Assembly: GCA_029261965.1 (NCBI GenBank)
Contig: JAJDAH010000209.1
Span: 1 to 64,000 of the forward strand
Direction: 5' to 3'
From: Polyangiaceae bacterium
GTDB lineage: Bacteria; Myxococcota_A; Polyangia; Polyangiales; Polyangiaceae
DNA: 64,000 bases
The notes beneath the pieces are model-generated. The model saw nothing but the letters and a program-made list of their open reading frames with translations. It was not told the origin of the DNA and searched no databases. Of the stretch, positions 20,473 through 28,430 are shown one piece after another. The translations under genes and the position numbers were made by a program. The stretch's first letter is position 1. Each line of letters begins with the position of its first letter.

Positions 20473-20781
20473 TCATTCGTCGACCCGCACGACGACTCCG
20501 AAAATGCCCAATCGCCCGACCCAACCGTTGGTGCCGCCGCGATTGTTGCCGATGAGGAAGCGATCCCCCTTCATCGCCTTGACGAGATGCGTGTATTCGC
20601 GACCACCCACGCGGCAGAGCACGATGTCACCCACGACGAGTCCACGCTCGGCTGTCATCGGCTCCACCGTCACCAGCTGTCGGTCGTTGATCTTCGGGCT
20701 CATGCTGTGACCGCGCGGCCGGAAGCTCACGGTGTGGCCGGCATTCAGACGCTCGATGTGTCCGCTTGCCCACCCCATCAA
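20473..20781 (-). CDS. S24/S26 peptidase-like protein (LexA/signal peptidase fold)
   Basis: A 102-residue single-domain protein. It begins GHTVSFRPRGHSMSPKINDRQLVTVEP, where Ser26 in RGHSM is the expected nucleophile of the LexA/signal-peptidase clan. GDIVLCRVGGREYTHLVKAMKGDRFLIGNNRG follows, with Lys68 as the candidate general base. It lacks a DNA-binding domain and a membrane anchor, so it is neither LexA nor a standard signal peptidase. The start overlaps the tatD stop by 4 bp (ATGA). It could process or cleave a partner protein, or be a non-catalytic member. Confidence 0.75.
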   Translation of the reverse strand: MMGWASGHIERLNAGHTVSFRPRGHSMSPKINDRQLVTVEPMTAERGLVVGDIVLCRVGGREYTHLVKAMKGDRFLIGNNRGGTNGWVGRLGIFGVVVRVDE

Positions 20782-21575
20782 GCGGCACCCAGTCGAAAAA
20801 AAGCGCGAGCCGTCGCGGTGGTCTCGACGGCGACGCGGTCCGCCGGGCGACCGACCGCCTTCGCCACGACGTCGAGCACGTAGGGTAGGAACGCCGGTTC
20901 GTTTCGTCGGCTCGACGGCTTGGGTCGGATCGTTCGAGGGAGCAGATAGGGGGCGTCGGTCTCTATCATCAAACGGTTCGCAGGGATCCGCCCGACGATG
21001 TCGCGCAGATGCATTCCACGACGTTCATCGCAGATCCACCCGGTGACGCCGATGTGGGCGTCGAGTTCGAGGTAAGAATCCAACTCTCCCGCGGTGCCCG
21101 TGAAGCAGTGCACGACCACGGCCGGCAGGCTCTTTCTGTGCTCGCGAAGAATCGCGGCGAAGTCCGCGTGCGCCGACCGTTCGTGGAGGAAAACGGGCAT
21201 CGAGAGCCGAGCCGCCATGACGAGCTGGGTCTCGAACGCGCGGAGCTGGTCGGGCCGTGGCGAAAAATCGCGATCGTAGTCGAGCCCGCATTCCCCGAGC
21301 GACACCACCTCGGGCTCGGCCGAGAGCGCCGAAAGCGTGTCCCGAGCTCGCTCGTCGAAGTCCTTGGCGTGGTGCGGATGCACTCCCGCCGTGCAATGCA
21401 GGTCCCCCGGCTGCGAACGAGCGAGCTCGAGAGCCTCTTCGCTCCCGGCGACCGTCGTTCCCGTCACGACGATGGTCTCCACCCCCGCCGCACGGGATCG
21501 GTCGATGACCTCGGACAAGTCGCCACGAAACGACTTGTTGGTCAGGTTAGCACCGATGTCGATCAGTCCGTTCAC
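20778..21575 (-). CDS. tatD: TatD family metal-dependent DNase
   Basis: A 265-residue protein that follows Escherichia coli TatD closely along its length. The N-terminus is LIDIGANLTNKSF, as in TatD itself, where related YcfH/YjjV proteins carry a DxHxH motif. Then come TAGVHPHHAKDF, VVSLGECGLDYDRDFS, MPVFLHERSAH, VVHCFTGTAGEL, GITGW-type WICDERRG and MIETDAPYLLPR...KPSSRRNEP. TatD is a Mg-dependent 3'-5' exonuclease with TIM-barrel fold implicated in DNA repair and turnover. It overlaps both neighbours by 4 bp and is therefore translationally coupled. Confidence 0.95.
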   Translation of the reverse strand: MNGLIDIGANLTNKSFRGDLSEVIDRSRAAGVETIVVTGTTVAGSEEALELARSQPGDLHCTAGVHPHHAKDFDERARDTLSALSAEPEVVSLGECGLDYDRDFSPRPDQLRAFETQLVMAARLSMPVFLHERSAHADFAAILREHRKSLPAVVVHCFTGTAGELDSYLELDAHIGVTGWICDERRGMHLRDIVGRIPANRLMIETDAPYLLPRTIRPKPSSRRNEPAFLPYVLDVVAKAVGRPADRVAVETTATARAFFRLGAA

Positions 21576-21913
21576 GGCATCGCCCCCAGCGCGCCCGACG
21601 GCACGGGCGCAGGCGCGACGAGATAAGGGCGTGCGGCACGTTCGGCGACGCGCTCGTGATATTCACGACGCTGCATTCCCATTGCTCCCGAGGGCAGATG
21701 GTACTTGCCTCGGAGCAGAGCGCGCAAAACACAGAGCCTCGTGGAGTGCACGGCCAAGCGATGGAGCTCGACCTGCTCGTCGGACATGGGGCGAGTCCAA
21801 GTCGTCCGGAGTACTCGCTTCAGCGCCCGAGCGCGTTCGGCGTTGCCCTTCAGATCTCGAACGAGCCGATGTCGGTCGAGAGGCATTTCCATCAGTTTTT
21901 CAGCGGTGATCAT
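21572..21913 (-). CDS. Small helical protein of unknown function, first gene of tatD operon
   Basis: A 113-residue protein when started at 21913, where AGGA precedes the ATG; a longer frame to 22009 would read through the terminator hairpin at 21959-21996 and is unlikely. The sequence is mostly alpha-helical and basic (MPLDRHRLVRDLKGNAERARALKRVLRTTW, HRLAVHSTRLCVLRALLRGK), with a C-terminal Pro/Ala tail. I do not recognise a family. The stop overlaps the tatD ATG (ATGA). Context suggests a nucleic-acid-related role, but this is inference. Confidence 0.6.
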   Translation of the reverse strand: MITAEKLMEMPLDRHRLVRDLKGNAERARALKRVLRTTWTRPMSDEQVELHRLAVHSTRLCVLRALLRGKYHLPSGAMGMQRREYHERVAERAARPYLVAPAPVPSGALGAMP

Positions 21914-21958
21914 GGGATCATCCTTTCGAGCGCCCGCGTTCCACGCTGGTGCGCCATG

Positions 21959-21996
21959 AAAAAAGCGCCTCGGCGGCCGGATGGCCGAAGGGCGCT
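21959..21996 (-). terminator. Rho-independent terminator after tRNA-like gene
   Basis: Read on the minus strand, AGCGCC (21996-21991) and GGCGCT (21969-21964) close a hairpin whose interior can pair further (GGCC with GGCC). Six Ts follow directly (21964-21959). It lies about 35 bp after the 3' end of the tRNA-like sequence and just before the tatD operon, so it should separate the two units. Confidence 0.75.
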
Positions 21997-22030
21997 CGTG
22001 TAAGAGCAACGCGAGAACGCGTTGCCGCAG

Positions 22031-22103
22031 TTGCGGGGGCTCGACTCGAACGAGCCTCTCCGGGAGGCTATCCCGGTGTAGGGACCTCTCCTACCACCCC
22101 GCA
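22031..22103 (-). tRNA. Atypical tRNA-like gene (loop triplet AGC, no encoded CCA)
   Basis: On the minus strand, 73 bases fold as a full cloverleaf. The acceptor stem is a perfect 7 bp (TGCGGGG with CCCCGCA). The D arm has a GTAGG/CCTAC stem, the anticodon stem is CCGGG/CCCGG, the variable loop is 4 nt, and the T arm is GCTCG-TTCGAGT-CGAGC with a canonical T loop. The discriminator base is A and CCA is not encoded. It is atypical in several ways: the anticodon loop reads ATAGCCT, giving triplet AGC with C at position 37; the D arm replaces the usual A14 and A21 by a G-C pair. Its own terminator lies just downstream. It could be a degenerate or specialised tRNA, or a tRNA mimic. Confidence 0.5.
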
Positions 22104-22457
22104 GTGGTCCCGCTTCGAACGTCGACGCTGGGGCAACGACGATCCTTGCGAGGAAGGCGAAGGTCGCGATGAGGGCGAAGGTCGCGAGGACGGCAAAATT
22201 CGCGACGGCGAAGGAATCGGCGACCGCGACGGGTTCAACGACCGCGACAACAACGCCGAGCACGCGGCGGATCGCGATGTCACGAAGAAATTCAGAAACT
22301 CGAGAAGCCCAACACCATCCTTGTTGCTCCGAAGTTTTACGATTCAATCGCCTGTTGTCAAGCAACGGCTCGACGAACGGTCGTCGATGTTCGATCCGAC
22401 TCGCCGCGTCGCTCGTAACTCGGCAGCGCTTTCGAGCGTCAACAAGGAGGACATGAC
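22104..22457. other. Intergenic region of 354 bp without a clear gene
   Basis: This gap separates the minus-strand tRNA-like gene from the plus-strand Gly-rich lipoprotein gene. It holds short imperfect repeats around 22145-22200 (GGCGAAGGTCGCGA twice). The open frames on both strands here have repeat-driven composition: acidic on plus, and a hydrophobic stretch on minus. I do not support either as a gene. Promoters for both flanking genes are expected here, but I could not place one with confidence. Confidence 0.5.
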
Positions 22458-23666
22458 ATGCGCAACGCCGTGTTGCTGACGGCCTGGGTTTGTGCGGCAA
22501 CCGCCGTCGCGTGCAGTGGAGGTCAGGGTGGAACCAACGGTGGCACCGGTGGTTCGACCCAGGACGGCGGAACCGGTGGCGCCGGATCTGGTGGCGGGCC
22601 GTCGACCGGCGGTGCCGCCAACACGGGAGGCGGTCCCTCTACGGGCGGCGGCCCCGCGACAGGTGGTGGTCCCTCCACAGGCGGCGCCTCGGGCACCGGT
22701 GGAATGGGGGGAGCCGCGGGCGCGCCCGCAACGGGCGGCGCCGCGGGCGCCGGCACGGGTGGCGCCGGGACCGGCGGATCGGCGGGAGCCGGCACGGGCG
22801 GTTCCGCAGGAATGGGCGGCACGGGCGGCGGAGCCACCGGCCGCTGCGCGACGACCACCTTCGGCCCTGGCTGCACGCCCGGGCCCCGCGACGTTCGCAT
22901 CGTCGCTATCGAGAACCAATTCAACGGCAGCGCGGCGGTCTTCGACGCAACGGACGGAACGTTCGTGAGGAATTTTTTCGACGGGATCCTATTTCAGCCA
23001 GTGCACCTCGAACAAACGACGTTCGACGGGTGCGTCCATGGCTCGGGCGGCAACGATGTCGTGAAGTTCGATACCAACGGCAGCTTCGATTCGCAGGTCG
23101 CCTTCGGTGTCATCGGAGCGCGCGGGATAGCCGAGCGAGGCAACTCGATTTTCGTGAACGAGTTCAATACCGGCAAAACCAGAGAGTTCGACAGCGCCGG
23201 GACTTCGATGGGAGATTTCATCGACCGGAGCGGCTCGAACCCTTCAGGAATTCTCTTCATGCCCGACGGAACACCGCTAGTCGGCGATGCGCAGCCGACC
23301 ACGCCCGGGCTCTTCCGCTTCACCATGGCCGGGGCCACGCCCACCATGTATGCGCACCCGTTCATGCAACCCGAACAGATTAGTCAGCTCGAGAACGGCA
23401 ACCTCATCGTGGCCGACTTCCTCGCGGAGAACCTCGTCGAGATCGACCCGATCGATACGGCTGCTGCAGCGGTCCGCACCTTCCCTCTGCCCACCGGCAT
23501 GAACCCCATCGGCGTCAGTGAGCTGTTGAACGGCGACCTACTGGTCAGCGTGACCACATCCACCGCAGCGGACGCGGGGCTCAAGGTCATGAATCGCACG
23601 AGCGGCACGTTGAGAGAGGTGCTCGACTGTCCGAACTGCCAATTCATCGGAAACGCCTGCCTCTGA
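22458..23666 (+). CDS. Gly-rich lipoprotein with probable beta-propeller domain
   Basis: A 402-residue protein. A strong AAGGAGG site lies at 22444-22450. The signal peptide ends in lipobox TAVACS (Cys19). A long Gly/Thr/Ala linker (~20-130, units like TGGGPSTGG and GTGGSAG) spaces the folded part from the membrane. The C-terminal ~265 residues contain repeated strand patterns: VFDATDGTFVRNFF, VKFDTNGSFDSQV, REFDSAGTSMGDFID, GILFMPDGTPLVGD, LFRFTMAG, LENGNLIVADFLAENLVEID. These look like NHL/SMP-30-type propeller blades. It is probably a surface sensing or binding protein; no catalytic site is recognised. Confidence 0.7.
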   Translation: MRNAVLLTAWVCAATAVACSGGQGGTNGGTGGSTQDGGTGGAGSGGGPSTGGAANTGGGPSTGGGPATGGGPSTGGASGTGGMGGAAGAPATGGAAGAGTGGAGTGGSAGAGTGGSAGMGGTGGGATGRCATTTFGPGCTPGPRDVRIVAIENQFNGSAAVFDATDGTFVRNFFDGILFQPVHLEQTTFDGCVHGSGGNDVVKFDTNGSFDSQVAFGVIGARGIAERGNSIFVNEFNTGKTREFDSAGTSMGDFIDRSGSNPSGILFMPDGTPLVGDAQPTTPGLFRFTMAGATPTMYAHPFMQPEQISQLENGNLIVADFLAENLVEIDPIDTAAAAVRTFPLPTGMNPIGVSELLNGDLLVSVTTSTAADAGLKVMNRTSGTLREVLDCPNCQFIGNACL

Positions 23667-23895
23667 CCGCGGCGCGCGCCGCAGAGAGAACTCGGCGCCA
23701 GTCGCATGGACCGGCGGGTGCTGGACAGATCGCGGCCTAACCCGTACAGAATGCGCTCGAGAGCCGAAATTTGCCGCATTCAGGGGAGCGGTTGGCAAAA
23801 GTTCGTGACGCCATCGCCAAGGCTACGGACGTCGGGAACCCCGGGGTACGATCTCCTTCGAGACCTAAGATTGAATGCACACGAGGACGACGGCC

Positions 23896-24717
23896 ATGAG
23901 CTCGAACTTTCAGATCCATCCGCACCCGAGCGGCACCGGCGCCGACGTCACCGGTATCGACATGCGTCATGTGCCTACCGACGACGTCATCGACGCGTTG
24001 GCACTCGCTACGGCGAAGCACTGCGTGCTTCGGTTTCGTGAGCAATCGCTCGACGAAGCTGCGCAGGTGGCATTCGTGGCCCGCTTTGGCAAACCTCAGG
24101 GACACCCGGCCGCCTACGTCGGCGGCAAACGTCCCGAGGGGGCCGAGCGCGACGACGTGTTCTATCTCACCCACGGCGTCGACGCTGATCTCGATGAAGA
24201 GGGGCGCAACAAGGCCGCCACCGAGCTCCACTGGCACACCGACTTGCAATACATGCCAGAGCCCCAGGTGTACTCGCTGCTCTACGGCGTCGAGGTCCCC
24301 CCCGAAGGCGGAAATACCGAGTTCTGCAACATGACCGCCGCCTACGACGCGCTCGACGACGCCATGAAGTTGCGCGTCGGCGGTCTGCAAGCGACCCACT
24401 GGTATGTGAGAAAGATTCCACCGGTGACTCATCCGGTGGTTCGCACTCACCCACTGACGCGGAAAAAGGCCCTGTACGTGAGCCCCGGACTGACCCGGCG
24501 CATCGAAGGACTGAGCGAGCAAGAAGGCAAAGAGCTGCTCGAATTGCTCTTCATGCATTCGACCCAGCGACGATTCGTCTGGGCCCAACAGTGGCGTGCA
24601 GGAGATTGCGTTTTCTGGGACAACCGCTGCACGATGCACCGTCGTCTCGCGCTCGATCCGAACGCCAAGCGCGTCATGCGGCGCAGTCAAACCGTCGGCG
24701 AGCCGGTTCTGGTCTAG
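23896..24717 (+). CDS. TauD/TfdA family Fe(II)/2-oxoglutarate dioxygenase
   Basis: A 273-residue protein. The ATG at 23896 is preferred over 23875 because GAGGA lies 8 bp before it. The metal triad is visible as His114-x-Asp116 (LHWHTDLQY) and distal His248 (NRCTMHRR), with the 2-oxoglutarate-binding Arg expected in RRLALDPNAKRVMRRSQ. The N-terminal GTGADVTGIDMRHV and the VLRFREQSLDEAAQVAFVARFG segment are typical of TauD/TfdA. Family members cleave taurine, alkyl sulfates or phenoxy acids, and the substrate here is not evident. The sulfite reductase about 4 kb away may be coincidental. Its stop shares a CTAG with the convergent gene's stop. Confidence 0.87.
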   Translation: MSSNFQIHPHPSGTGADVTGIDMRHVPTDDVIDALALATAKHCVLRFREQSLDEAAQVAFVARFGKPQGHPAAYVGGKRPEGAERDDVFYLTHGVDADLDEEGRNKAATELHWHTDLQYMPEPQVYSLLYGVEVPPEGGNTEFCNMTAAYDALDDAMKLRVGGLQATHWYVRKIPPVTHPVVRTHPLTRKKALYVSPGLTRRIEGLSEQEGKELLELLFMHSTQRRFVWAQQWRAGDCVFWDNRCTMHRRLALDPNAKRVMRRSQTVGEPVLV

Positions 24718-25982
24718 TCGCCGCCCCCGATGCTGCGCACGAACTCCACGAGCGCCTGCTTCTGCTCGTCCTGGAGATCGAGACCGAACGGGTGCCCAGG
24801 GGTTTCCGCCAACCGCGAGACATCGAACATTTCCTCCACTCGTTCGACACTTCCATCATGCAAGAGCTGGCTCCGGTCCGCCACCGCCCAGAGCGATGGG
24901 ACACGATAGTTGCCCGTGGTGCGCGCTGGAGACTGACCCACGCGAGGGTCCGTGCCCACGAGTGCGATGGGAACCGGCGCCCCCGACGAACCGTCAGCAT
25001 GGTGGCACCGAGAGCACTCGCGTTCGAAAATGAGTGCGCCGTCGGGATTGGCCACCGCGTCCCCTGGCGCTCCAGCATCACCGAGGGAGGACACGTAGAG
25101 CGCAAGCGCGACTGCGATCTCGCGCGGGGGTCGGAGCCGCCCGGTCTGTGTGATCAAAAGCGTTTCCGTGCGCACCATGAGCGCCGGCAAGCTATTTTTC
25201 AGAGTCGCCGCCCAATGCAGGTGGCTTTGGCGCGAGGTTGCCCTGAGATCGGGAATGGCCGTCGGATTGCTCTGGCCGTCGGCGGTGACGTCGAGCAGTC
25301 CCGGTCCCCAACTCCAGGAGTCCGGCGCGGTGCCGTCCGGTAGCGGCGGGTCGAGCGCGCCACGGTCGAGAGACGCCGAAGCTCGCCCATGTACGAGGTC
25401 GCCGTCGCTGTCCGGTTCGGCATGGCACGATGCACAAGTCCAGGCGACGTGCTCGAGCCCATCGGCTGTCTCGACGTGCACGAGGCCGGAAACCCGCCCC
25501 CGCTCGTCCACCCAGAAGCCAAATTGCTCGCGCGCCGGTGGTTCGAGGGCGGCCGCAAGCGCGTCGTCGATCTGGGTCGGCCACCGCTCGAAGGCTGTTC
25601 GGCCGAGGTCCAGCCAGGCGTCCAGAGTGGCCGGCGTCTCTCCGTTCCAAACGAGGGCGCTCGGCTCGACCACGCCGTCCGCGCGGGCTTCGCGCACGGG
25701 TGGGTTCCATTCGGGCAGCGCATCCCATCCCGAGAGCTGGCCGTCGTCCGCGGTCGCGTAGTGCTCTAGCCTGCGCGCGCTGTAGCCGTTGAGCGGATTG
25801 ACGACGGACTCTACCAAAGCAGCACGACGAAAATCGCGATCAGAGAGGAACTTCGCCGCCGTTTGCTCCTGGGTCAGCTCGACCGCGGCCGGATCCGTCG
25901 AGCCGGCGCTACACGAAATGGCTACGCAAGCCGAAGCGGAGACCGCCCAGATACGCGCATCAGCCCACGCAGAACGCGTCAT
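24714..25982 (-). CDS. Di-haem c-type cytochrome lipoprotein
   Basis: A 422-residue protein when started at 25982; a longer frame to 26120 would run far into the upstream gene. The signal sequence ends in lipobox VAISC (Cys24). Two haem c motifs are visible: Cys183-Ala-Ser-Cys186-His (WTCASCHAEPDSDGDLVHGR) and Cys323-x-x-Cys326-His (RECSRCHHADGSSGAPVP). The second is followed by NYRVPSLWAVADRSQLLHDGSVERVEEMF and GLDLQDEQKQALVEFVRSI, a layout seen in the C-terminal domain of MauG/cytochrome-c-peroxidase relatives. Axial ligands were not verified. Start overlaps the end of the upstream Cys-rich lipoprotein gene by 23 bp, so the two are probably co-expressed. Confidence 0.78.
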   Translation of the reverse strand: MTRSAWADARIWAVSASACVAISCSAGSTDPAAVELTQEQTAAKFLSDRDFRRAALVESVVNPLNGYSARRLEHYATADDGQLSGWDALPEWNPPVREARADGVVEPSALVWNGETPATLDAWLDLGRTAFERWPTQIDDALAAALEPPAREQFGFWVDERGRVSGLVHVETADGLEHVAWTCASCHAEPDSDGDLVHGRASASLDRGALDPPLPDGTAPDSWSWGPGLLDVTADGQSNPTAIPDLRATSRQSHLHWAATLKNSLPALMVRTETLLITQTGRLRPPREIAVALALYVSSLGDAGAPGDAVANPDGALIFERECSRCHHADGSSGAPVPIALVGTDPRVGQSPARTTGNYRVPSLWAVADRSQLLHDGSVERVEEMFDVSRLAETPGHPFGLDLQDEQKQALVEFVRSIGGGD

Positions 25983-26682
25983 CGCAGACCCAGTGACCCG
26001 CCGTCGGATCGAACGCGCAGTACGACTGCGACTGCCGACCGCCACCGCAGTCCGAGTCGTCGAGGCATTCATCCCTCGGCGTGTGACACTGGTACGCGAT
26101 GATGCCACCGTAGGCCCCACAACTACCGAAAGTCGGACTGCACCACGACCCTGGGCAATCCGCGTCGGTCCGACAGCCGGCCGTCATGCATCGGTTGCCC
26201 AAACCGTCCGGCGAACCGCACTGACAGAGCGTGTCGTTCGGACAGTCGTTGTCATCGAAACATTCGTCGTAGCTGCACATGGCGAAACGACCGAAGACGC
26301 AACGGCCGTTGAGCCCTTCGGTGCAGTCCGAATCCAGCATGCAGCCGAACGCGCCCGCGTCCGGCCCTGGTGGGTTCATAGTGCCGGGTCCCCCGGGACA
26401 GGTCATGGCCGTGCTGCGGTGGTTTTCTGGCTCACCGGGAGTCGTTCCACCGCCGCCGCCCGATCCCCCGGTCGCGGAGCCACCCGTGCCCGGCCCGCCA
26501 CCACCGGTTCCTCCGGTGGATCCGCCCGAGCCGCCCGTGCTCGTGCCGGCTCCAGTCCCGCCACTGGCGTTGCCAGCGGATCCGGCAGATCCGTCGGCTG
26601 CGCCGTCACTCGCGCTGCCACCGCACGCGGCGAAACCCGCCGCCCCAAGAACCGTCACAGCAAGCAAGACTCGGTACCGCAT
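25960..26682 (-). CDS. Cys-rich lipoprotein with Gly-rich linker
   Basis: A 240-residue protein from ATG 26682, with GGAGGG upstream. The signal peptide ends in FAACG. A Gly/Ser/Thr linker of about 70 residues leads to a Cys-rich domain with a repeated C..D.DC pattern (MLDSDCTEG, FDDNDCPND, RTDADCPGS, LDDSDCGGG) and about 20 cysteines, presumably disulfide-bonded outside the cytoplasm. Such domains are common in myxobacterial surface lipoproteins, and no specific function is known. The downstream di-haem gene starts inside its last 23 bp. Confidence 0.72.
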   Translation of the reverse strand: MRYRVLLAVTVLGAAGFAACGGSASDGAADGSAGSAGNASGGTGAGTSTGGSGGSTGGTGGGGPGTGGSATGGSGGGGGTTPGEPENHRSTAMTCPGGPGTMNPPGPDAGAFGCMLDSDCTEGLNGRCVFGRFAMCSYDECFDDNDCPNDTLCQCGSPDGLGNRCMTAGCRTDADCPGSWCSPTFGSCGAYGGIIAYQCHTPRDECLDDSDCGGGRQSQSYCAFDPTAGHWVCDDAFCVG

Positions 26683-26757
26683 CGTGGAACCCTCCAATGT
26701 GCCGGAGCCTAGCACGAGAGGGTTTCGACGCAGCCCTGGCGGAGGCCCCGGCAGAGG

Positions 26758-27810
26758 CTACCGGTGAGCGCGCGCCTCGGAAGCGACGCGCACACGGGGA
26801 GCAGCATCTGGCATCGCGACGCCAGCCAGGCCGTGGCGGTGCAGGAACTCGAACTTGTGGCGCCAGCACTCCTGGGCGGGTTTCCGCATCGGCAGTGCGT
26901 GGAACGCGTGTGGCTCGCCGGGGTAGTAGCGCGCTTCATTGCTCACCCCGAGCTCATCGAGAGCACGGGCGAGTCGCCGCGTGTCGTCCAAGATCGGGTC
27001 GGCCGTGCCACAGGGAATAAAAAACGGCGGCAGTGGTCGCGTTGGCTTCTCGCCGCGTTCGAGGACCACGAGCGGATCGGCGAGGTCGAGCATGCCGGGG
27101 GCACGCTGGTCGACGCCGCGCAAGTACGCGCTGCTCACCTCGACGAGCCGATCGTTGATGAATGTCGAAATCTTCTTGTTCCGCCGTCGAAACCGATCAG
27201 CGTCCGAGACCTGCACGATGGCGCAGGCCGGCACGACCGCGCGCGGCACCACCTCGGTGCACCACACCCGACGAGCCGCCGGCTCGGGGCGTTCGTAGGT
27301 CGAGGCGACGGCAAGCGACGTCACGAGGTTCCCACCGGCCGATTCACCAGCGAGAATGAGCCGGTCGACGTCGCCACCGTAACGCGTGGCGTTCTGCACC
27401 ACCCATTCGTAGGCCGCGGCCACGTCCTCTACGGCAGCAGGGTACGGGTGCTTCGGAGCAAGGCGGTAGCTCACGTTGAACACGAGATATCCGAACCGCG
27501 CGAAGACCAACCCCATGATCCAATGGGTGTCTTTGCTCAGAATTCGGAACCCTCCACCGTGCACGTACATGACTACCGGGAGCGATCCCGGAGGCTCGTT
27601 CGCGAGCTCGCGAAGCCGATAAACATCGAGTTGGTGGTCCGGATGCCCCGTGCCCTGGTACGCGATGTCCCGGTCGATCTTCAGCCGGGCGAGCTCTTGT
27701 CTTGCGCGGGGAGACATTTTCCCCGCCGCCGAAATACCCCGGAAGAAGTTGTCGATCAGCGCTGCCCCCGCCCGGCGCCGAAGGTGCGTGACGATTCGAG
27801 CAGGACGCAT
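26758..27810 (-). CDS. Alpha/beta-hydrolase, HSL-type esterase
   Basis: A 350-residue hydrolase of the hormone-sensitive lipase family. The oxyanion-hole motif is HGGG (84-87, YVHGGGFRIL) and the nucleophile elbow GESAGG (Ser157). The remaining triad is likely Asp in GTADPILDDTRRLA and His in PGEPHAFHALP. The N-terminal cap region is helical. Family members hydrolyse short-chain esters. It is the last gene of a likely three-gene minus-strand run with the nitrite/sulfite reductase and its partner (19 bp gap). Confidence 0.88.
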   Translation of the reverse strand: MRPARIVTHLRRRAGAALIDNFFRGISAAGKMSPRARQELARLKIDRDIAYQGTGHPDHQLDVYRLRELANEPPGSLPVVMYVHGGGFRILSKDTHWIMGLVFARFGYLVFNVSYRLAPKHPYPAAVEDVAAAYEWVVQNATRYGGDVDRLILAGESAGGNLVTSLAVASTYERPEPAARRVWCTEVVPRAVVPACAIVQVSDADRFRRRNKKISTFINDRLVEVSSAYLRGVDQRAPGMLDLADPLVVLERGEKPTRPLPPFFIPCGTADPILDDTRRLARALDELGVSNEARYYPGEPHAFHALPMRKPAQECWRHKFEFLHRHGLAGVAMPDAAPRVRVASEARAHR

Positions 27811-27829
27811 GCTGTCTCCCTGCCTCGAC

Positions 27830-28402
27830 TCAGCTGACCCGAGCCAAAAGGGTCTTCACGTCCGGGGCGCCCGAAGACTTGACCCGAAGGGTGAACGGAT
27901 CCCGCTCTCGTCCCTCGTGCTCGAGGCTGAACGAGGTGCCGTCGAGCAGCGTCTTCAGGAACTCTTCGAGCTCCGGCCGCACCGATTCGAGCGTGGCTCC
28001 AGTGTTGGGCGCGTCTAGCTTGTCGGTGATCTGAAATAGCCACTCGTCCGTCTTGAAATGAAGACCCGAGAGGGACTGCTCGGCTTCGAGAAAAGCGCAC
28101 GCCTGGAGCGCGTTCTTGAACGTATCCGCCAACCGGTCCGCCTCCGGCGGGGCATCGCGCTTGCGCGCGAACAGCAAACCCGGCCTACCCTGACCTTCGT
28201 CGATGTAGAAATCCACGCCATGTCCCACCAGCAGGATCCCCGGACCCTGGTGCACGTGGGTGTAGTCGGCAACGTCGATGAGCAACTCTCCCGACACCTT
28301 TTGATTTTTCACCCACTGGTGAAACACCGGCACGAACGAGTCGAGGTCGAGCCCGTCCGCCTTTTCGACGAAGAGCTTCAGGCGAAGCTTGTGCGCTTTC
28401 AT
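27830..28402 (-). CDS. Conserved small partner of nitrite/sulfite reductase, unknown function
   Basis: A 190-residue soluble protein starting at 28402; a longer frame overlaps the reductase in another frame and is not supported. It begins KLRLKLFVEKADGLDLDSFVPVFHQWVKNQKVSGELLIDVADYTHVHQGPGILLVGHGVDFYID. It has no Cys cluster or cofactor motif. The position, 28 bp after the sirohaem reductase, suggests a role in assembly or regulation of that enzyme. I recall similar proteins beside such reductases, but the family has no clear function. Confidence 0.7.
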   Translation of the reverse strand: MKAHKLRLKLFVEKADGLDLDSFVPVFHQWVKNQKVSGELLIDVADYTHVHQGPGILLVGHGVDFYIDEGQGRPGLLFARKRDAPPEADRLADTFKNALQACAFLEAEQSLSGLHFKTDEWLFQITDKLDAPNTGATLESVRPELEEFLKTLLDGTSFSLEHEGRERDPFTLRVKSSGAPDVKTLLARVS

Positions 28403-28430
28403 TGTGTGTTCTCGGGGATCTGCCGGTCGA

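Noticed and set aside
22104-22457. A minus-strand frame with a hydrophobic stretch and a plus-strand acidic frame
   Set aside because: Both arise from the same short DNA repeats. The minus frame would read through the tRNA-like gene and its terminator.
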